DNA from: Algoriphagus hitonicola
GTDB taxonomy: Bacteria > Bacteroidota > Bacteroidia > Cytophagales > Cyclobacteriaceae
Direction of reading: 5' to 3'
Length of the DNA: 64,000 bases
Assembly: GCF_900113375.1 (NCBI RefSeq)
Contig: NZ_FOPC01000003.1
Span: 124,001 to 188,000, forward strand
Of this stretch, positions 50,060 through 60,423 are shown piece after piece. The notes under the pieces were generated by a model. It was not told where the DNA came from and ran no database searches. It saw nothing but the letters and a program-made list of their open reading frames with translations. Made by a program: the position numbers and the translations under genes. Positions within the stretch are counted from its first letter, which is position 1; each line of letters opens with the position of its first letter.

Positions 50060-51108
50060 GATTGCTCTAGATAAAAGGATTGGATGAAATAACTCAGCTG
50101 CTCAAATTCTATCAAAAAGGCATCATGACCTGCAGTGGAGACGATTTCTTTGTAGGTTCCCCTAGGAACTTTGGCACTGATTAATTGGGATTCTTCAGGC
50201 AAAAATAACAAATCTGTATTTACCCCTACCGCCAAAACTTTTGCCTGAATTTTTCCCAATGCACTATCCAATCCTCCTCTGCCACGTCCTAAGTCATGGC
50301 TATCCATTGCTTTGGAAAGCGTCCAATAAGAGAGCGCATTGAATCTTTTCCCGAGCTTTTGCCCTTGATACCGGAGATAGGAGGACGCCTTGAATCCGTC
50401 TAATTTTTCTCCTGTTTCCGCTTGTTTTCGTTTCAAATCATGAGGATGACGATAGCTCAGCATGGCAATAGCCCGAGCAGCCTCAAGCCCTTTCAATCCA
50501 GCATCTTTAGACTTTTCACCCCAAGTACAATCCGACTCGATAGCCATCCGCTGTGTTTCGTTAAATCCGATAGTCCAGGGAGATGTTTTTGCCGTTGAAG
50601 CTAAGATAATGGCATTTTTAAGTTTTTCTCCAAGCGCATAACTCCACTCCAAAGCCACCTGTCCACCGAGAGAACCTCCGATAAGCGTATGGATTTTTTC
50701 CAGTTTCAAATGCTTTCGCAAAAGCTCCAAGCTAGCCGCCAAATCCCTGGGTGTCAATTGCGGAAAATCGTAGTAATAGGGTTCTCCCGTTCCAGTATTT
50801 TCCGAAAGTGGACAAGTAGATCCGTAACAAGAACCCGGCAGATTAGCACATATGATAAAATAATCCGCCGGGTCATAAAATTTATCCTCTCCAATCAAAC
50901 CGCCCCACCAGTCTGTGGCATTCGCATCCCCAGTTAAGGCATGAATGACCCAAATCACATTACTTTGATCTGGATTCAAATTTCCAATCGTGGTGTAAGC
51001 CAGTTCGAGTTGGGGAAAAGATTCTCCTGATTCCAAAAATAGAGGATCAAGAGACAGGAAAACTTGTTCAGACATGGAAATCGTAGCAAATTGACTTTGG
51101 AGATTCAT
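50056..51108 (-). CDS. metX: Homoserine O-acetyltransferase
   Basis: This 350-residue alpha/beta-hydrolase transfers acetyl from acetyl-CoA to homoserine in methionine synthesis. Motifs: WVIHALTGDANATDWWGG, NLPGSCYGSTCPLSENT, the nucleophile elbow LIGGSLGGQVALEW, Asp in AVGVNTDLLF and His in SSTAGHDAFLIE-like ending. The start may be at 51108 or ATG 51075 (MSEQVF). It follows metY by 9 nt and both are under the SAM riboswitch. Acetyl rather than succinyl specificity is inferred from the MetX type. Confidence 0.93.
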   Translation of the reverse strand: MNLQSQFATISMSEQVFLSLDPLFLESGESFPQLELAYTTIGNLNPDQSNVIWVIHALTGDANATDWWGGLIGEDKFYDPADYFIICANLPGSCYGSTCPLSENTGTGEPYYYDFPQLTPRDLAASLELLRKHLKLEKIHTLIGGSLGGQVALEWSYALGEKLKNAIILASTAKTSPWTIGFNETQRMAIESDCTWGEKSKDAGLKGLEAARAIAMLSYRHPHDLKRKQAETGEKLDGFKASSYLRYQGQKLGKRFNALSYWTLSKAMDSHDLGRGRGGLDSALGKIQAKVLAVGVNTDLLFLPEESQLISAKVPRGTYKEIVSTAGHDAFLIEFEQLSYFIQSFYLEQS

Positions 51109-51117
51109 TAATGGTAA

Positions 51118-52588
<1,471 letters not shown>

Positions 52589-52602
52589 TTATAGTTCCAA
52601 AT

Positions 52603-52686
52603 AAGAATAGCTCATTTGGCAGGAATTGGCACCTTGGATTTTCCAGGTTGCCAGAGGGTCATCGAGCCTGTCTCTAACCTCTTCTT
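52603..52686 (-). ncRNA. SAM-I (S-box) riboswitch upstream of metY-metX
   Basis: On the minus strand the conserved SAM-I core is clear: AGAGACAGGCTCGATGACC, then CTCTGGCAACC, a small hairpin TGGA-AAA-TCCA, then AAGGTGCCAATTCCTGCC. A P1 helix AAGAAGAG (52686-52679) / CTATTCTT (52610-52603) has one mismatch. The element binds S-adenosylmethionine and normally shuts off methionine biosynthesis when SAM is high. The region from the P1 end to the metY start is 177 nt; no classical terminator hairpin with T run is visible there, so control may be translational. Confidence 0.92.
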
Positions 52687-52731
52687 TATAAACCTCGCAC
52701 TAAAAAGTGTAAGGATGATGCAAATGACGGA

Positions 52732-52768
52732 AAGGTGCGTGAATTTTCAAAGACAATTCACACACCTT
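52732..52768 (-). terminator. Hairpin after the carbonic anhydrase gene
   Basis: A 14-bp stem with one mismatch (AAGGTGCGTGAATT at 52732-52745 with AATTCACACACCTT at 52755-52768) lies 10 nt past the stop of the minus-strand carbonic anhydrase gene. The T run after it is short (TTT), so it is a terminator or RNA-stabilising hairpin. Confidence 0.5.
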
Positions 52769-52778
52769 CTGTTTTAAA

Positions 52779-53432
52779 TTAAGTCAATTTTTTCAGTTGT
52801 TCCTCATTATATCTGAATATAGGGTTGATGTTTTCAATATCCGGCTCAATGGTCAGGAGTTCTTTTACCAAACCATTATCCAATCCATACACCCACCCAT
52901 GGATTTGAGGAGATTTTCTTTCTAACCAGGCTTTTTGGACAATCGAGGTTTTGATCAAATCAGCACATTGCTCTTTGATATTTAATTCTACCAGGCGGTT
53001 TACTTTCGTCTTATGATCTTCGATTTGATTCAATTCATCCTCATAAGTCAGATAGACTTCTTTGATATTTCGGAGCCATTTATTGATCAAGCCCAGGTTA
53101 TTATGAGAAATCGCCGCTTCGACACCGCCGCAGCCGTAATGTCCACAAACAATAATATGCTCTACCTGCAGTACTTCTACTGCATACTGCAATACTGAAA
53201 GCATGTTGAGGTCAGTATGTACGACCATATTGGCAATATTCCGATGCACAAAGATCTCTCCGGGGTCAGTGCCTGTGATTTCATTGGCGGGAACCCGACT
53301 ATCTGAGCAACCGATCCAAAGAAATTTGGGTTTTTGCTGATGCGCTAGTCTGGTGAAAAAATCCTTGTCCAATTCAGACATTTCCTCCGACCAACTTTTA
53401 TTCTGTAATAAGAGTTTTTCGTACTGGTTCAT
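52779..53432 (-). CDS. can: Beta-class carbonic anhydrase
   Basis: This 217-residue zinc enzyme interconverts CO2 and bicarbonate. Zinc ligands are Cys42 and Asp44 in WIGCSDSRVPAN, and His98 and Cys101 in IIVCGHYGCGGVEAA; the ASLQY-like SVLQYAVEVLQVEHII segment is also present. It overlaps the SulP transporter gene by 4 nt, so the two are co-expressed. The bicarbonate it makes or uses likely comes from that transporter. Confidence 0.95.
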   Translation of the reverse strand: MNQYEKLLLQNKSWSEEMSELDKDFFTRLAHQQKPKFLWIGCSDSRVPANEITGTDPGEIFVHRNIANMVVHTDLNMLSVLQYAVEVLQVEHIIVCGHYGCGGVEAAISHNNLGLINKWLRNIKEVYLTYEDELNQIEDHKTKVNRLVELNIKEQCADLIKTSIVQKAWLERKSPQIHGWVYGLDNGLVKELLTIEPDIENINPIFRYNEEQLKKLT

Positions 53433-54973
53433 AGTGTTTCTTTTATGTTATAATTAAAACCTTCCACTTCGACCTTAATGTCTCGATCCGAAGAAGTGGC
53501 GATGAAGTCATTGAGTAATTCATTGATATCGTGATCAATAAATTTGGCTTTTGTTCCATTTAAAATGACGGTGCTGCCATTAGGAATTTCGCTCAAATGA
53601 CGCATCAAGGGAGCCTTATTTAGAAAAGATACGTCTTTTTGCAACTTGACCAAATATTGACCATTCAACTCAGTGACCAAAACCGATTTCTGATAATTGG
53701 TCTTGATGACGAAGAAAATACCAACCACAATCCCAATCCCTATTCCCGTCAGCAAATCCGTGAATAAAATCGCGACCACTGTCACAACAAAGGGAACAAA
53801 TTGGTTTTTTCCTTTTTGAAATTCATTGATAAAAATACTCGGCTTGGCAAGCTTATATCCCACCACAAAAAGGACAGCTGCCAAACAACTCAATGGGATT
53901 AGATTCAAAATATTGGCGATACCGACTACCAACACCAATAGCAAAACCCCATGCAAGATCGCTGATAATTTGGTCTTGGCACCAGATCCCACGTTTGCGG
54001 TGGTTCTCACTATCACAGCAGTGAGAGGAAGTCCACCGATTAAACCTGATATGGTATTTCCAGTACCTTGAGCTACTAATTCTCTAGATGGGGGAGAAAT
54101 CCGCTTGTAAGGATCCATTTTATCTCCTGCTTCCAAACTCAATAAGGTTTCAATACTAGCAATGATTGCTATAGTCACAGCTATAACCCAAAAATCTGGT
54201 GTGGTCACCAAACCAAAATCAGGAAAGGTAATCAGACTGCCTAATCCAGCTATAGATTCAACTTCGGGAATCATTACTAAATGCTCTGCTTCCAGTTTCC
54301 ATTCAGGCATGAATATCCCGTATAATTGATTGATCAAAATACCGGAAATTACAGCCCATAATGCGCCTGGAACCAAACCAAGTATGCGGTGATTTTTGAT
54401 TTTGGGACGTTCAAAAAAGATAATTAATCCCAATGCTATCAATGCTATGGGAATTGCTCCTGGACTGAAATATTGGATTGCATACCAAATCTCCGAAAAG
54501 GTATTTTGATTATCCATTTGATTAAAGTCCATGTCACCCATTTGGTCTTTGTCCCAACCCAAAGCGTGTGGAATCTGCTTGAGTATGAGTATCAAACCAA
54601 TGGCAGTCAACATTCCTTTGATGACAGAATTTGGGAAATAATAGCCTAAAACACCGGCTTTTAAGAAACCTAAAATAAGTTGGATTATACCAGCGGCTAC
54701 CACAGCTGCAAGAAACAGCTCAAAAGTACCTAAAGTAGAAATTGCATCAAGTACAATTACAGTCAAGCCCGCCGCTGGTCCACTGACACTTACATTCGAA
54801 CCGGAAAGAGATCCTACGACTATTCCACCGATTATGCCTGCAATCAAGCCTGACATAGGAGGCGCACCACTGGCCACTGCTATGCCCAGACATAGTGGCA
54901 AGGCAACTAAAAAAACTACTAAACTGGATTTAAGGTCATATTTTAGATTATCTCCGAGAAGGTTGGTCTTCAT
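53429..54973 (-). CDS. SulP family anion transporter, bicarbonate candidate
   Basis: This 514-residue membrane protein has about 11-12 transmembrane segments. Family motifs include AVASGAPPMSGLIAGIIGGIVVGSLSGSNVSVSGPAAGLTV and LVAQGTGNTISGLIGGLPLTAVIVRTTANVGSG. The C-terminus has a short STAS-like region (VTELNGQYLVKLQKDVSFLNKAPLMRHL...GSTVILNGTKAKFIDHD). SulP proteins carry sulfate, bicarbonate or other anions. Pairing with carbonic anhydrase, with a 4-nt overlap, favours bicarbonate; sulfate for the nearby metYX genes is an alternative. Confidence 0.9.
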   Translation of the reverse strand: MKTNLLGDNLKYDLKSSLVVFLVALPLCLGIAVASGAPPMSGLIAGIIGGIVVGSLSGSNVSVSGPAAGLTVIVLDAISTLGTFELFLAAVVAAGIIQLILGFLKAGVLGYYFPNSVIKGMLTAIGLILILKQIPHALGWDKDQMGDMDFNQMDNQNTFSEIWYAIQYFSPGAIPIALIALGLIIFFERPKIKNHRILGLVPGALWAVISGILINQLYGIFMPEWKLEAEHLVMIPEVESIAGLGSLITFPDFGLVTTPDFWVIAVTIAIIASIETLLSLEAGDKMDPYKRISPPSRELVAQGTGNTISGLIGGLPLTAVIVRTTANVGSGAKTKLSAILHGVLLLVLVVGIANILNLIPLSCLAAVLFVVGYKLAKPSIFINEFQKGKNQFVPFVVTVVAILFTDLLTGIGIGIVVGIFFVIKTNYQKSVLVTELNGQYLVKLQKDVSFLNKAPLMRHLSEIPNGSTVILNGTKAKFIDHDINELLNDFIATSSDRDIKVEVEGFNYNIKETL

Positions 54974-55072
54974 AGAATAGCTTTGGGTTTGAGCAAGTAT
55001 AATAAATCACTTTCTCAAAAATAAGGTATTCTTATGAAAGGAACGCAATTATCCCATGAATGGAAAAAATAT

Positions 55073-56407
55073 CTAGTGAAGAAGACGATTAAACGCTTCA
55101 TCCATTTTTTCAAAATTAAATTGATGGATTACCACATCAAATTTTATCTGTATTTCTTCGAGACAAAGATTCCCGATACTTCCCTCATGCGTATGATTTA
55201 TGCTATTTTGATCAGGATTGAAATCCCCCTTTTCAATAGCAAAGCCCACTTTTTTGTACGCATCTCTAAAAGGTAAACCGCTTATTACCAAATTATTAAC
55301 CTCTTCTACTGAAAATAAATGTTTATAAAATTTATCAGCTAAAATTTCCTTTTTCACTCGTACAGACTTCAGCATAAAAGCACTCATGCTGATACAATTT
55401 CCCAAACTTTCTACCGCAGGAAAAATTTCCTCCTTCAGAAGTTGCAAATCCCGATGATAACCCGTGCCGGTATTGGTCAGCAGCATGGTGATGGCATTGG
55501 GTACCGCTTGAATCTGATTTGTTTTTGCACGAATCAACTCAAAAACATCGGGGTTTTTCTTATGAGGCATAATACTCGACCCCGTGGTCAGTTCATCCGG
55601 AAAACTGATAAACCCAAAATGCTGATTCATAAATTGGATGCAATCATTTGAAAGACGGTTCAAAGTAGCCGCCAATCCTGCTAAGGCAAATGCTATGGTT
55701 CGTTCTGTTTTCCCACGGCTGTTTTGAGCATTGATCACATTATGATGCAAATCCCCAAAACCCAAAAGCTCGGTAGTATAGGTCCGATCCAAGGGAAAAC
55801 TAGATCCATATCCTGCCGCAGAGCCTAATGGGTTTTTATTTGAAAGGTCAAAAGCCACCTTGAGCAAAGCTAAATCCTCAGCTAATCCCTCTGCAATCGA
55901 TCCAAACCATAAACCAAAACTCGAAGGCATAGCCAGCTGAGTGTGGGTATATCCCGGCATCAGATCAGTTTTGTGCTTTTGGGAAAGTTCAATCATTAAA
56001 TCAAAAAGTTCCTGTGTTTCAATCACAAGTTCCCGAATAGCCGCCCGATAATAAAGCTTCAAATCGACAAGCACCTGATCATTTCTACTTCGTCCAGAAT
56101 GTAATTTCTTTCCTACCTCTCCAAAACGCTGAGTCAACAGAAACTCGACTTGCGAATGAACATCCTCTACACCAGGTTGAATCTGGAATTGGCCCTTTTC
56201 GATTTCCAAATAGATTTCCTTCAGGCCTTTTTGAAGTAGTTCATTTTCCTCATTGGTCAAAAGCCCGATTTTACACAGCATTTTAGCGTGGGCCATGGAT
56301 CCCAATACGTCAAACGGCGCCAAAATCTGATCAAACTCAGGATCTCTTCCTATGGTAAATTTTTCTACTTCTTGACTGCTGTCGGTTTCTTTTTGCCAGA
56401 TTTTCAT
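55073..56407 (-). CDS. argH: Argininosuccinate lyase
   Basis: This 444-residue enzyme splits argininosuccinate to arginine and fumarate, the last step of arginine synthesis. The signature TTGSSIMPHKKNPDVFELIRAK is intact; MPGYTHTQLAMPSSFGLWF, SGRSRNDQVLVDLKLYYR and NPLGSAAGYGSSFPLDR are further family motifs. It is the last gene of the operon and overlaps argE by 4 nt. Confidence 0.97.
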   Translation of the reverse strand: MKIWQKETDSSQEVEKFTIGRDPEFDQILAPFDVLGSMAHAKMLCKIGLLTNEENELLQKGLKEIYLEIEKGQFQIQPGVEDVHSQVEFLLTQRFGEVGKKLHSGRSRNDQVLVDLKLYYRAAIRELVIETQELFDLMIELSQKHKTDLMPGYTHTQLAMPSSFGLWFGSIAEGLAEDLALLKVAFDLSNKNPLGSAAGYGSSFPLDRTYTTELLGFGDLHHNVINAQNSRGKTERTIAFALAGLAATLNRLSNDCIQFMNQHFGFISFPDELTTGSSIMPHKKNPDVFELIRAKTNQIQAVPNAITMLLTNTGTGYHRDLQLLKEEIFPAVESLGNCISMSAFMLKSVRVKKEILADKFYKHLFSVEEVNNLVISGLPFRDAYKKVGFAIEKGDFNPDQNSINHTHEGSIGNLCLEEIQIKFDVVIHQFNFEKMDEAFNRLLH

Positions 56408-57492
56408 GAGTTGTCAGATGAGGTAAAATATTTGGAGTAGGCTTCCAAAATTGAGATATAACCGCTGATCCCACCTTTGATTTCTTCTAGGTGAATAAAT
56501 TCATCCGCAGAATGAGACCTGGCTGAGTCGCCGGGTCCGATTTTCACAGAAGGATATGGGATCAAAGCCTGATCCGAAAGGGTAGGACTCCCAAATGTTT
56601 CAAGTTTCAATTCCTTAGCCACAGACAAAATGCGATGATCATGAGGTAAGCTCGAAGATTGCAAGCGCATCGATCGGGGTCTAAGTTCTGCCGAAAGATG
56701 AGAAGAAAGTTCTCGATAAGCTTCCTCAAGAGTGTAGGCATCGGTTACTCTCACATCGAGGGTGATTTCACATAAATCCGGAACTACATTATGCTGAGTC
56801 CCCGCGTGGATGACCGTAGCGCTCACTTTACTTTCGCCCAGGAAATTCGACTTTTTCTTGAACTTGAAATTTTTAAGGATTGCCAAATCCTGAAGTGACT
56901 GGTAGATGGCATTAACCCCCTCATCCCGAGCTGCATGTCCAGCCTTTCCTTTGACTATGGCATCAATGACCATCAGTCCTTTTTCAGCCACCGCCATGCG
57001 CATTTGAGTAGGTTCACCGACGATCGCCAAATCGGCCTCAGGAAGTATGTCTATCAAAGAACCTATCCCTTGTTTCCCTGAGATTTCTTCCTCAGCGGAC
57101 GCGATCATCAGTAAATTGAAGGGTAAGTCTTGATTTTTAAAATGAAGAAAAGCTGCTATTAAACTAACCAAACAGCCTCCGGCATCATTTGAACCCAAGC
57201 CAAACAGTTTTCCATATTCGACAATTGGGGAAAAGGGATCTTTGGTATAGCCGGAGTTTGGTTTTACGGTATCGTGATGAGAATTGAGCCAAACTGTGGG
57301 TTTATTGGAATCAAAAGGCTGGGCAAAAGCCCAAAAGTTATTTTGTTTCCGCTGGAATTCGATGTCATTTTCTACAAAAAAACGAGCAAGTAAAGTTGCC
57401 GTATCATCCTCTTGTTTGGAAAAAGAGGGAATGGCAATCAGATCCTTTAATAGGCCAACTGAGGTTTGGAAAAGTGAATCGATCGTAGTCAT
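56404..57492 (-). CDS. argE: N-acyl-ornithine / N-acyl-citrulline deacylase (ArgE-like M20)
   Basis: This is a 362-residue M20 zinc hydrolase. Start at ATG 57492 (MTTIDSLFQTSVGLLKDLIAIPSFSKQ), which overlaps the argB stop; the frame upstream of it is the antisense-free extension of argB sequence and is rejected. Metal motifs: WLNSHHDTVKPNSGYT, GLGSNDAGGCLVSLIAAF and MIASAEEEISGKQG. In clusters with ArgF' the substrate is usually the N-acyl-citrulline formed by ArgF', so it would release citrulline. Acetyl or succinyl group cannot be decided here. Confidence 0.9.
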   Translation of the reverse strand: MTTIDSLFQTSVGLLKDLIAIPSFSKQEDDTATLLARFFVENDIEFQRKQNNFWAFAQPFDSNKPTVWLNSHHDTVKPNSGYTKDPFSPIVEYGKLFGLGSNDAGGCLVSLIAAFLHFKNQDLPFNLLMIASAEEEISGKQGIGSLIDILPEADLAIVGEPTQMRMAVAEKGLMVIDAIVKGKAGHAARDEGVNAIYQSLQDLAILKNFKFKKKSNFLGESKVSATVIHAGTQHNVVPDLCEITLDVRVTDAYTLEEAYRELSSHLSAELRPRSMRLQSSSLPHDHRILSVAKELKLETFGSPTLSDQALIPYPSVKIGPGDSARSHSADEFIHLEEIKGGISGYISILEAYSKYFTSSDNS

Positions 57493-58292
57493 CAATATAG
57501 GTCGTATCGGTGTCTTTCGATGATGGTGCCGGACAGTTTTCCCTTCGTCGAGAGCAAGAGATTTTCTGCTTTGCCAATCCATACGTGATTGACCCCTTTT
57601 TGCAGCGCTTCAAATGCATTGTCTAGCTTTGGAATCATGCCGGAGTGGATAACATTTTCTTGCTTGAGCTCCTCATAAATATCTTCATTGATCAGCGGAA
57701 TAATTGAATTTTCGTTTTTCTCATCCAATAATACTCCGCTTTTATTAAAGCAATAATACAGATTGACTTCATGCTCCTTCGCTAAATTGGTGGCTAGGGC
57801 AGAGGCAATACTGTCGGCATTGGTATTGAGTAGCTGTCCCTGCTGATCATGGGTGATCGCACTCAAAACAGGAATCAGATCAAAACTCAATAAATGCTTG
57901 ATTAACTTAGTATCAACATCTTCAATATCACCAACATATCCATAATCAATTCCTTTTACTGGACGCTTGATTGAGCGAATAACATTGCCATCTGCTCCTG
58001 TCATCCCAATCGCATTAACACGTAGTGCTTGAAGTTTTGCCACGATATTTTTATTGATCAGCCCAGCATAAACCATGGTCACCACATCCAGTGTATCTTT
58101 GTCCGTGATCCGTCGGCCATCGATCATTTCAGGCATGACACCGAGTGATTCTCCAAAACGGGAAGCCATGATTCCACCCCCGTGAACCAAGATTTTTTTA
58201 CCTGGAAATTTTGAAAATTGATCCAAAAACTCCTCCAGTTTATCCGGAAAGTCAATGACGTTTCCTCCGATTTTGATGATACTGATCTTCAT
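57492..58292 (-). CDS. argB: N-acylglutamate kinase (ArgB)
   Basis: This 266-residue amino acid kinase phosphorylates N-acetyl- or N-succinyl-glutamate. I start at ATG 58292 (MKISIIKIGGNVID); the frame extends upstream without a better start. Motifs: KILVHGGGIMASRFGESLGVMPEMIDGRRITD, IGMTGADGNVIRS and LLNTNADSIASALATNLA. Positioned directly after argF' (18-nt gap). Confidence 0.93.
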   Translation of the reverse strand: MKISIIKIGGNVIDFPDKLEEFLDQFSKFPGKKILVHGGGIMASRFGESLGVMPEMIDGRRITDKDTLDVVTMVYAGLINKNIVAKLQALRVNAIGMTGADGNVIRSIKRPVKGIDYGYVGDIEDVDTKLIKHLLSFDLIPVLSAITHDQQGQLLNTNADSIASALATNLAKEHEVNLYYCFNKSGVLLDEKNENSIIPLINEDIYEELKQENVIHSGMIPKLDNAFEALQKGVNHVWIGKAENLLLSTKGKLSGTIIERHRYDLY

Positions 58293-58309
58293 AGGTATGA
58301 GCGTTAAAA

Positions 58310-59257
58310 TCAAGAATCAAGCAACATGCTTATTACTGATTGAGCGGCATAGATTCGGTTTTCGGCTTGTTTTTGAATGAGTGATCGGTTTCCATCCAGA
58401 ATTTCATCAGAAAGCTCCAAGTTCCTTCTTACTGGAAGGCAGTGCATCACGTTCGCGTTTGGGGCTTTTGAGAGGCTTTTTTCGGTCAGCATCCAAGAGG
58501 GATCTGTCGAGAGGATTTTTCCATAATCATTAAAGGACGACCAATTTTTAACATAGACAAAATCCGCATCCTCCAACGCCTTATTCTGATCGGTTTCGAT
58601 GGTGGCACCCTTGGTAAATCGCACGTCCAATTCATAACCCTCCGGATGGGTAATCGTCAATGAATGTCCCATTCCCAGCGTCCATTCGGCAAAGCTATTT
58701 GCCACAGCATGTGGAATCGCCTTGATATGTGGCGCCCAGGTCAATACCACTTTTGGTTGCCTTTTTTCTTTGATATTCTCGTGAATGGTGATCTGATCCG
58801 CCAGACTTTGCAATGGGTGTCGAATGGCTGATTCGAGACTGATCACTGGTTTTCCGGAATATTTGACAAATTGACTGAAAATAAAATCATTGATATCTTC
58901 CTCACGGTTGGTCAAGGAAGGAAAAGCCCGAATCGCAAGCATGTCGAAATACGAACCCAAAACGGCTGCAGCATCTTTGATGTGTTCGACCGTCCCTTTG
59001 TTCATAATTTCTCCATCTCTCATCTCCAATGCCCAGCCTTCCTTGTCCATATTGAGTACAATAGGTTCTACGCCCAAGTTGGATGCGGCAAGCTGAGTAC
59101 TGACTCGAGTTCGCAGAGAAGGATTCAAAAAAACACAACCAATCCGTTTTCCCTGACCTTTTTGCTGATCTTTTCTTGGGTCTTTTTTATAGTCCAATGC
59201 AAGATCTATCAGCGTTTGCCCGAGTTCTTTATTATCAAATTTAGTGAAGTGATTCAT
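58310..59257 (-). CDS. argF': N-acyl-ornithine transcarbamylase (ArgF')
   Basis: This 315-residue transcarbamylase has the carbamoyl-phosphate motif FLNPSLRTRVSTQ, where Leu48 stands in place of the Thr of ordinary OTCase (STRTR); this SLRTR form marks the N-acetyl/N-succinyl-ornithine enzymes. HCLPVRRNLELSDEIL forms the second binding site. Characterised Bacteroides fragilis protein uses N-succinyl-ornithine, Xanthomonas uses N-acetyl-ornithine; the deciding residue could not be aligned by eye. It means that the acyl group is kept until after carbamoylation. Confidence 0.9.
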   Translation of the reverse strand: MNHFTKFDNKELGQTLIDLALDYKKDPRKDQQKGQGKRIGCVFLNPSLRTRVSTQLAASNLGVEPIVLNMDKEGWALEMRDGEIMNKGTVEHIKDAAAVLGSYFDMLAIRAFPSLTNREEDINDFIFSQFVKYSGKPVISLESAIRHPLQSLADQITIHENIKEKRQPKVVLTWAPHIKAIPHAVANSFAEWTLGMGHSLTITHPEGYELDVRFTKGATIETDQNKALEDADFVYVKNWSSFNDYGKILSTDPSWMLTEKSLSKAPNANVMHCLPVRRNLELSDEILDGNRSLIQKQAENRIYAAQSVISMLLDS

Positions 59258-59276
59258 ACTAAAATTTAGGATGGTT

Positions 59277-60410
59277 TTATGCGTTCAAAATCTCTTTCAA
59301 AGCCGATATAAACGAATTTAATTGATTCCAGTCAACTGACAAGGGAGGCAATAGACGAATCGTTTGCTTTTTGGCAGCCGATCCAGTAAATATTCTGTAT
59401 TTTTTCACCAGTTCTGACCGTACCGCTCCAGCATCTCTATCCAAATCGATTCCGATCATCAGGCCTTTCCCACGTATTTCCGTGATATGAGAAATTTTTG
59501 ACAACTCAGCAATCAGTTGTTCACCCAATTTTTCAGCTCTTTGCTGGAGTTTTTCTTCTTCTAAAACTTCCAACACCGCCAAGCCTGCGGCACATGCTAG
59601 GTGGTTTCCCCCAAAAGTCGTTCCGAGTAAGCCGTGGCTCCCTTCAAAATCAGGAGCGATTAAAATTCCTCCAATGGGAAATCCATTGCCCATCCCTTTG
59701 GCCATAGAAATAATATCGGGCCGAAGTCCATCGATCCATTGATAGGCAAAAAATCTTCCTGTCCGTCCAAATCCGGATTGCACTTCATCCAGAATCAATT
59801 TGGCATGATAGGTTCTGGCCAACTTCTCCAAACCTAAAAGAAACTCTGCATTCGGAACTTGAATTCCCCCAACACCCTGAATCCCTTCGATGATAATTCC
59901 TCCGATTTCATTGGATTTTAAAACTGCTTCGACAGCCTCCAAATCCCCAAACGGAAGAATATGGAAATCATCACGCGCATTACAAGGAGCCACGATTTTG
60001 GGATTGTCAGTCAAAGCAACCGCAGCCGAGGTCCGTCCATGAAAAGCACCTGAAAAAGCAATCATTCCCGATTTTTCCGTCGCAAAAGAAGCGAGCTTAA
60101 TGGCGTTTTCGTTAGCCTCAGCGCCGGAATTGCAGAGAAATAATTGATAATCATGAAGACAGGAAAGTTCGCCTAGTTTTGAGGCAAACTGCTGCTGTAT
60201 GGGGATTCGGACTGAATTGGAGTAAAAAGCGATTTGATCCAATTGTTCCTTAATACGCTTGACATAATGCGGATGCGTATGTCCAATCGAAATCACCGCA
60301 TGACCTCCATAAAGATCCAAATATTCCTCTCCCTGATCATCCCAAAGTTTACAGCCCTCTGCTCGGGTAATCGTCACAGGAATGAGTGGATATACGTCAA
60401 ATAATTTCAT
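59277..60410 (-). CDS. argD: N-acyl-ornithine aminotransferase (ArgD)
   Basis: This 377-residue class III PLP aminotransferase starts at ATG 60410 (MKLFDVYPLIPVTITRAEGCKLWDDQGEEYLDLYGGHAV). The PLP Lys lies in ISMAKGMGNGFPIGG, with LILDEVQSGFGRTGRF before it and GTTFGGNHLACAAGLAVLE after. It converts N-acyl-glutamate semialdehyde to N-acyl-ornithine. It is 13 nt after argC. Confidence 0.94.
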   Translation of the reverse strand: MKLFDVYPLIPVTITRAEGCKLWDDQGEEYLDLYGGHAVISIGHTHPHYVKRIKEQLDQIAFYSNSVRIPIQQQFASKLGELSCLHDYQLFLCNSGAEANENAIKLASFATEKSGMIAFSGAFHGRTSAAVALTDNPKIVAPCNARDDFHILPFGDLEAVEAVLKSNEIGGIIIEGIQGVGGIQVPNAEFLLGLEKLARTYHAKLILDEVQSGFGRTGRFFAYQWIDGLRPDIISMAKGMGNGFPIGGILIAPDFEGSHGLLGTTFGGNHLACAAGLAVLEVLEEEKLQQRAEKLGEQLIAELSKISHITEIRGKGLMIGIDLDRDAGAVRSELVKKYRIFTGSAAKKQTIRLLPPLSVDWNQLNSFISALKEILNA

Positions 60411-60423
60411 GGCTTGATTGGAA

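Noticed and set aside
55034..55276. An 80-codon plus-strand frame at the 3' end of argH
   Set aside because: It is antisense to the conserved end of argH, has no family resemblance and no promoter; a shadow frame.
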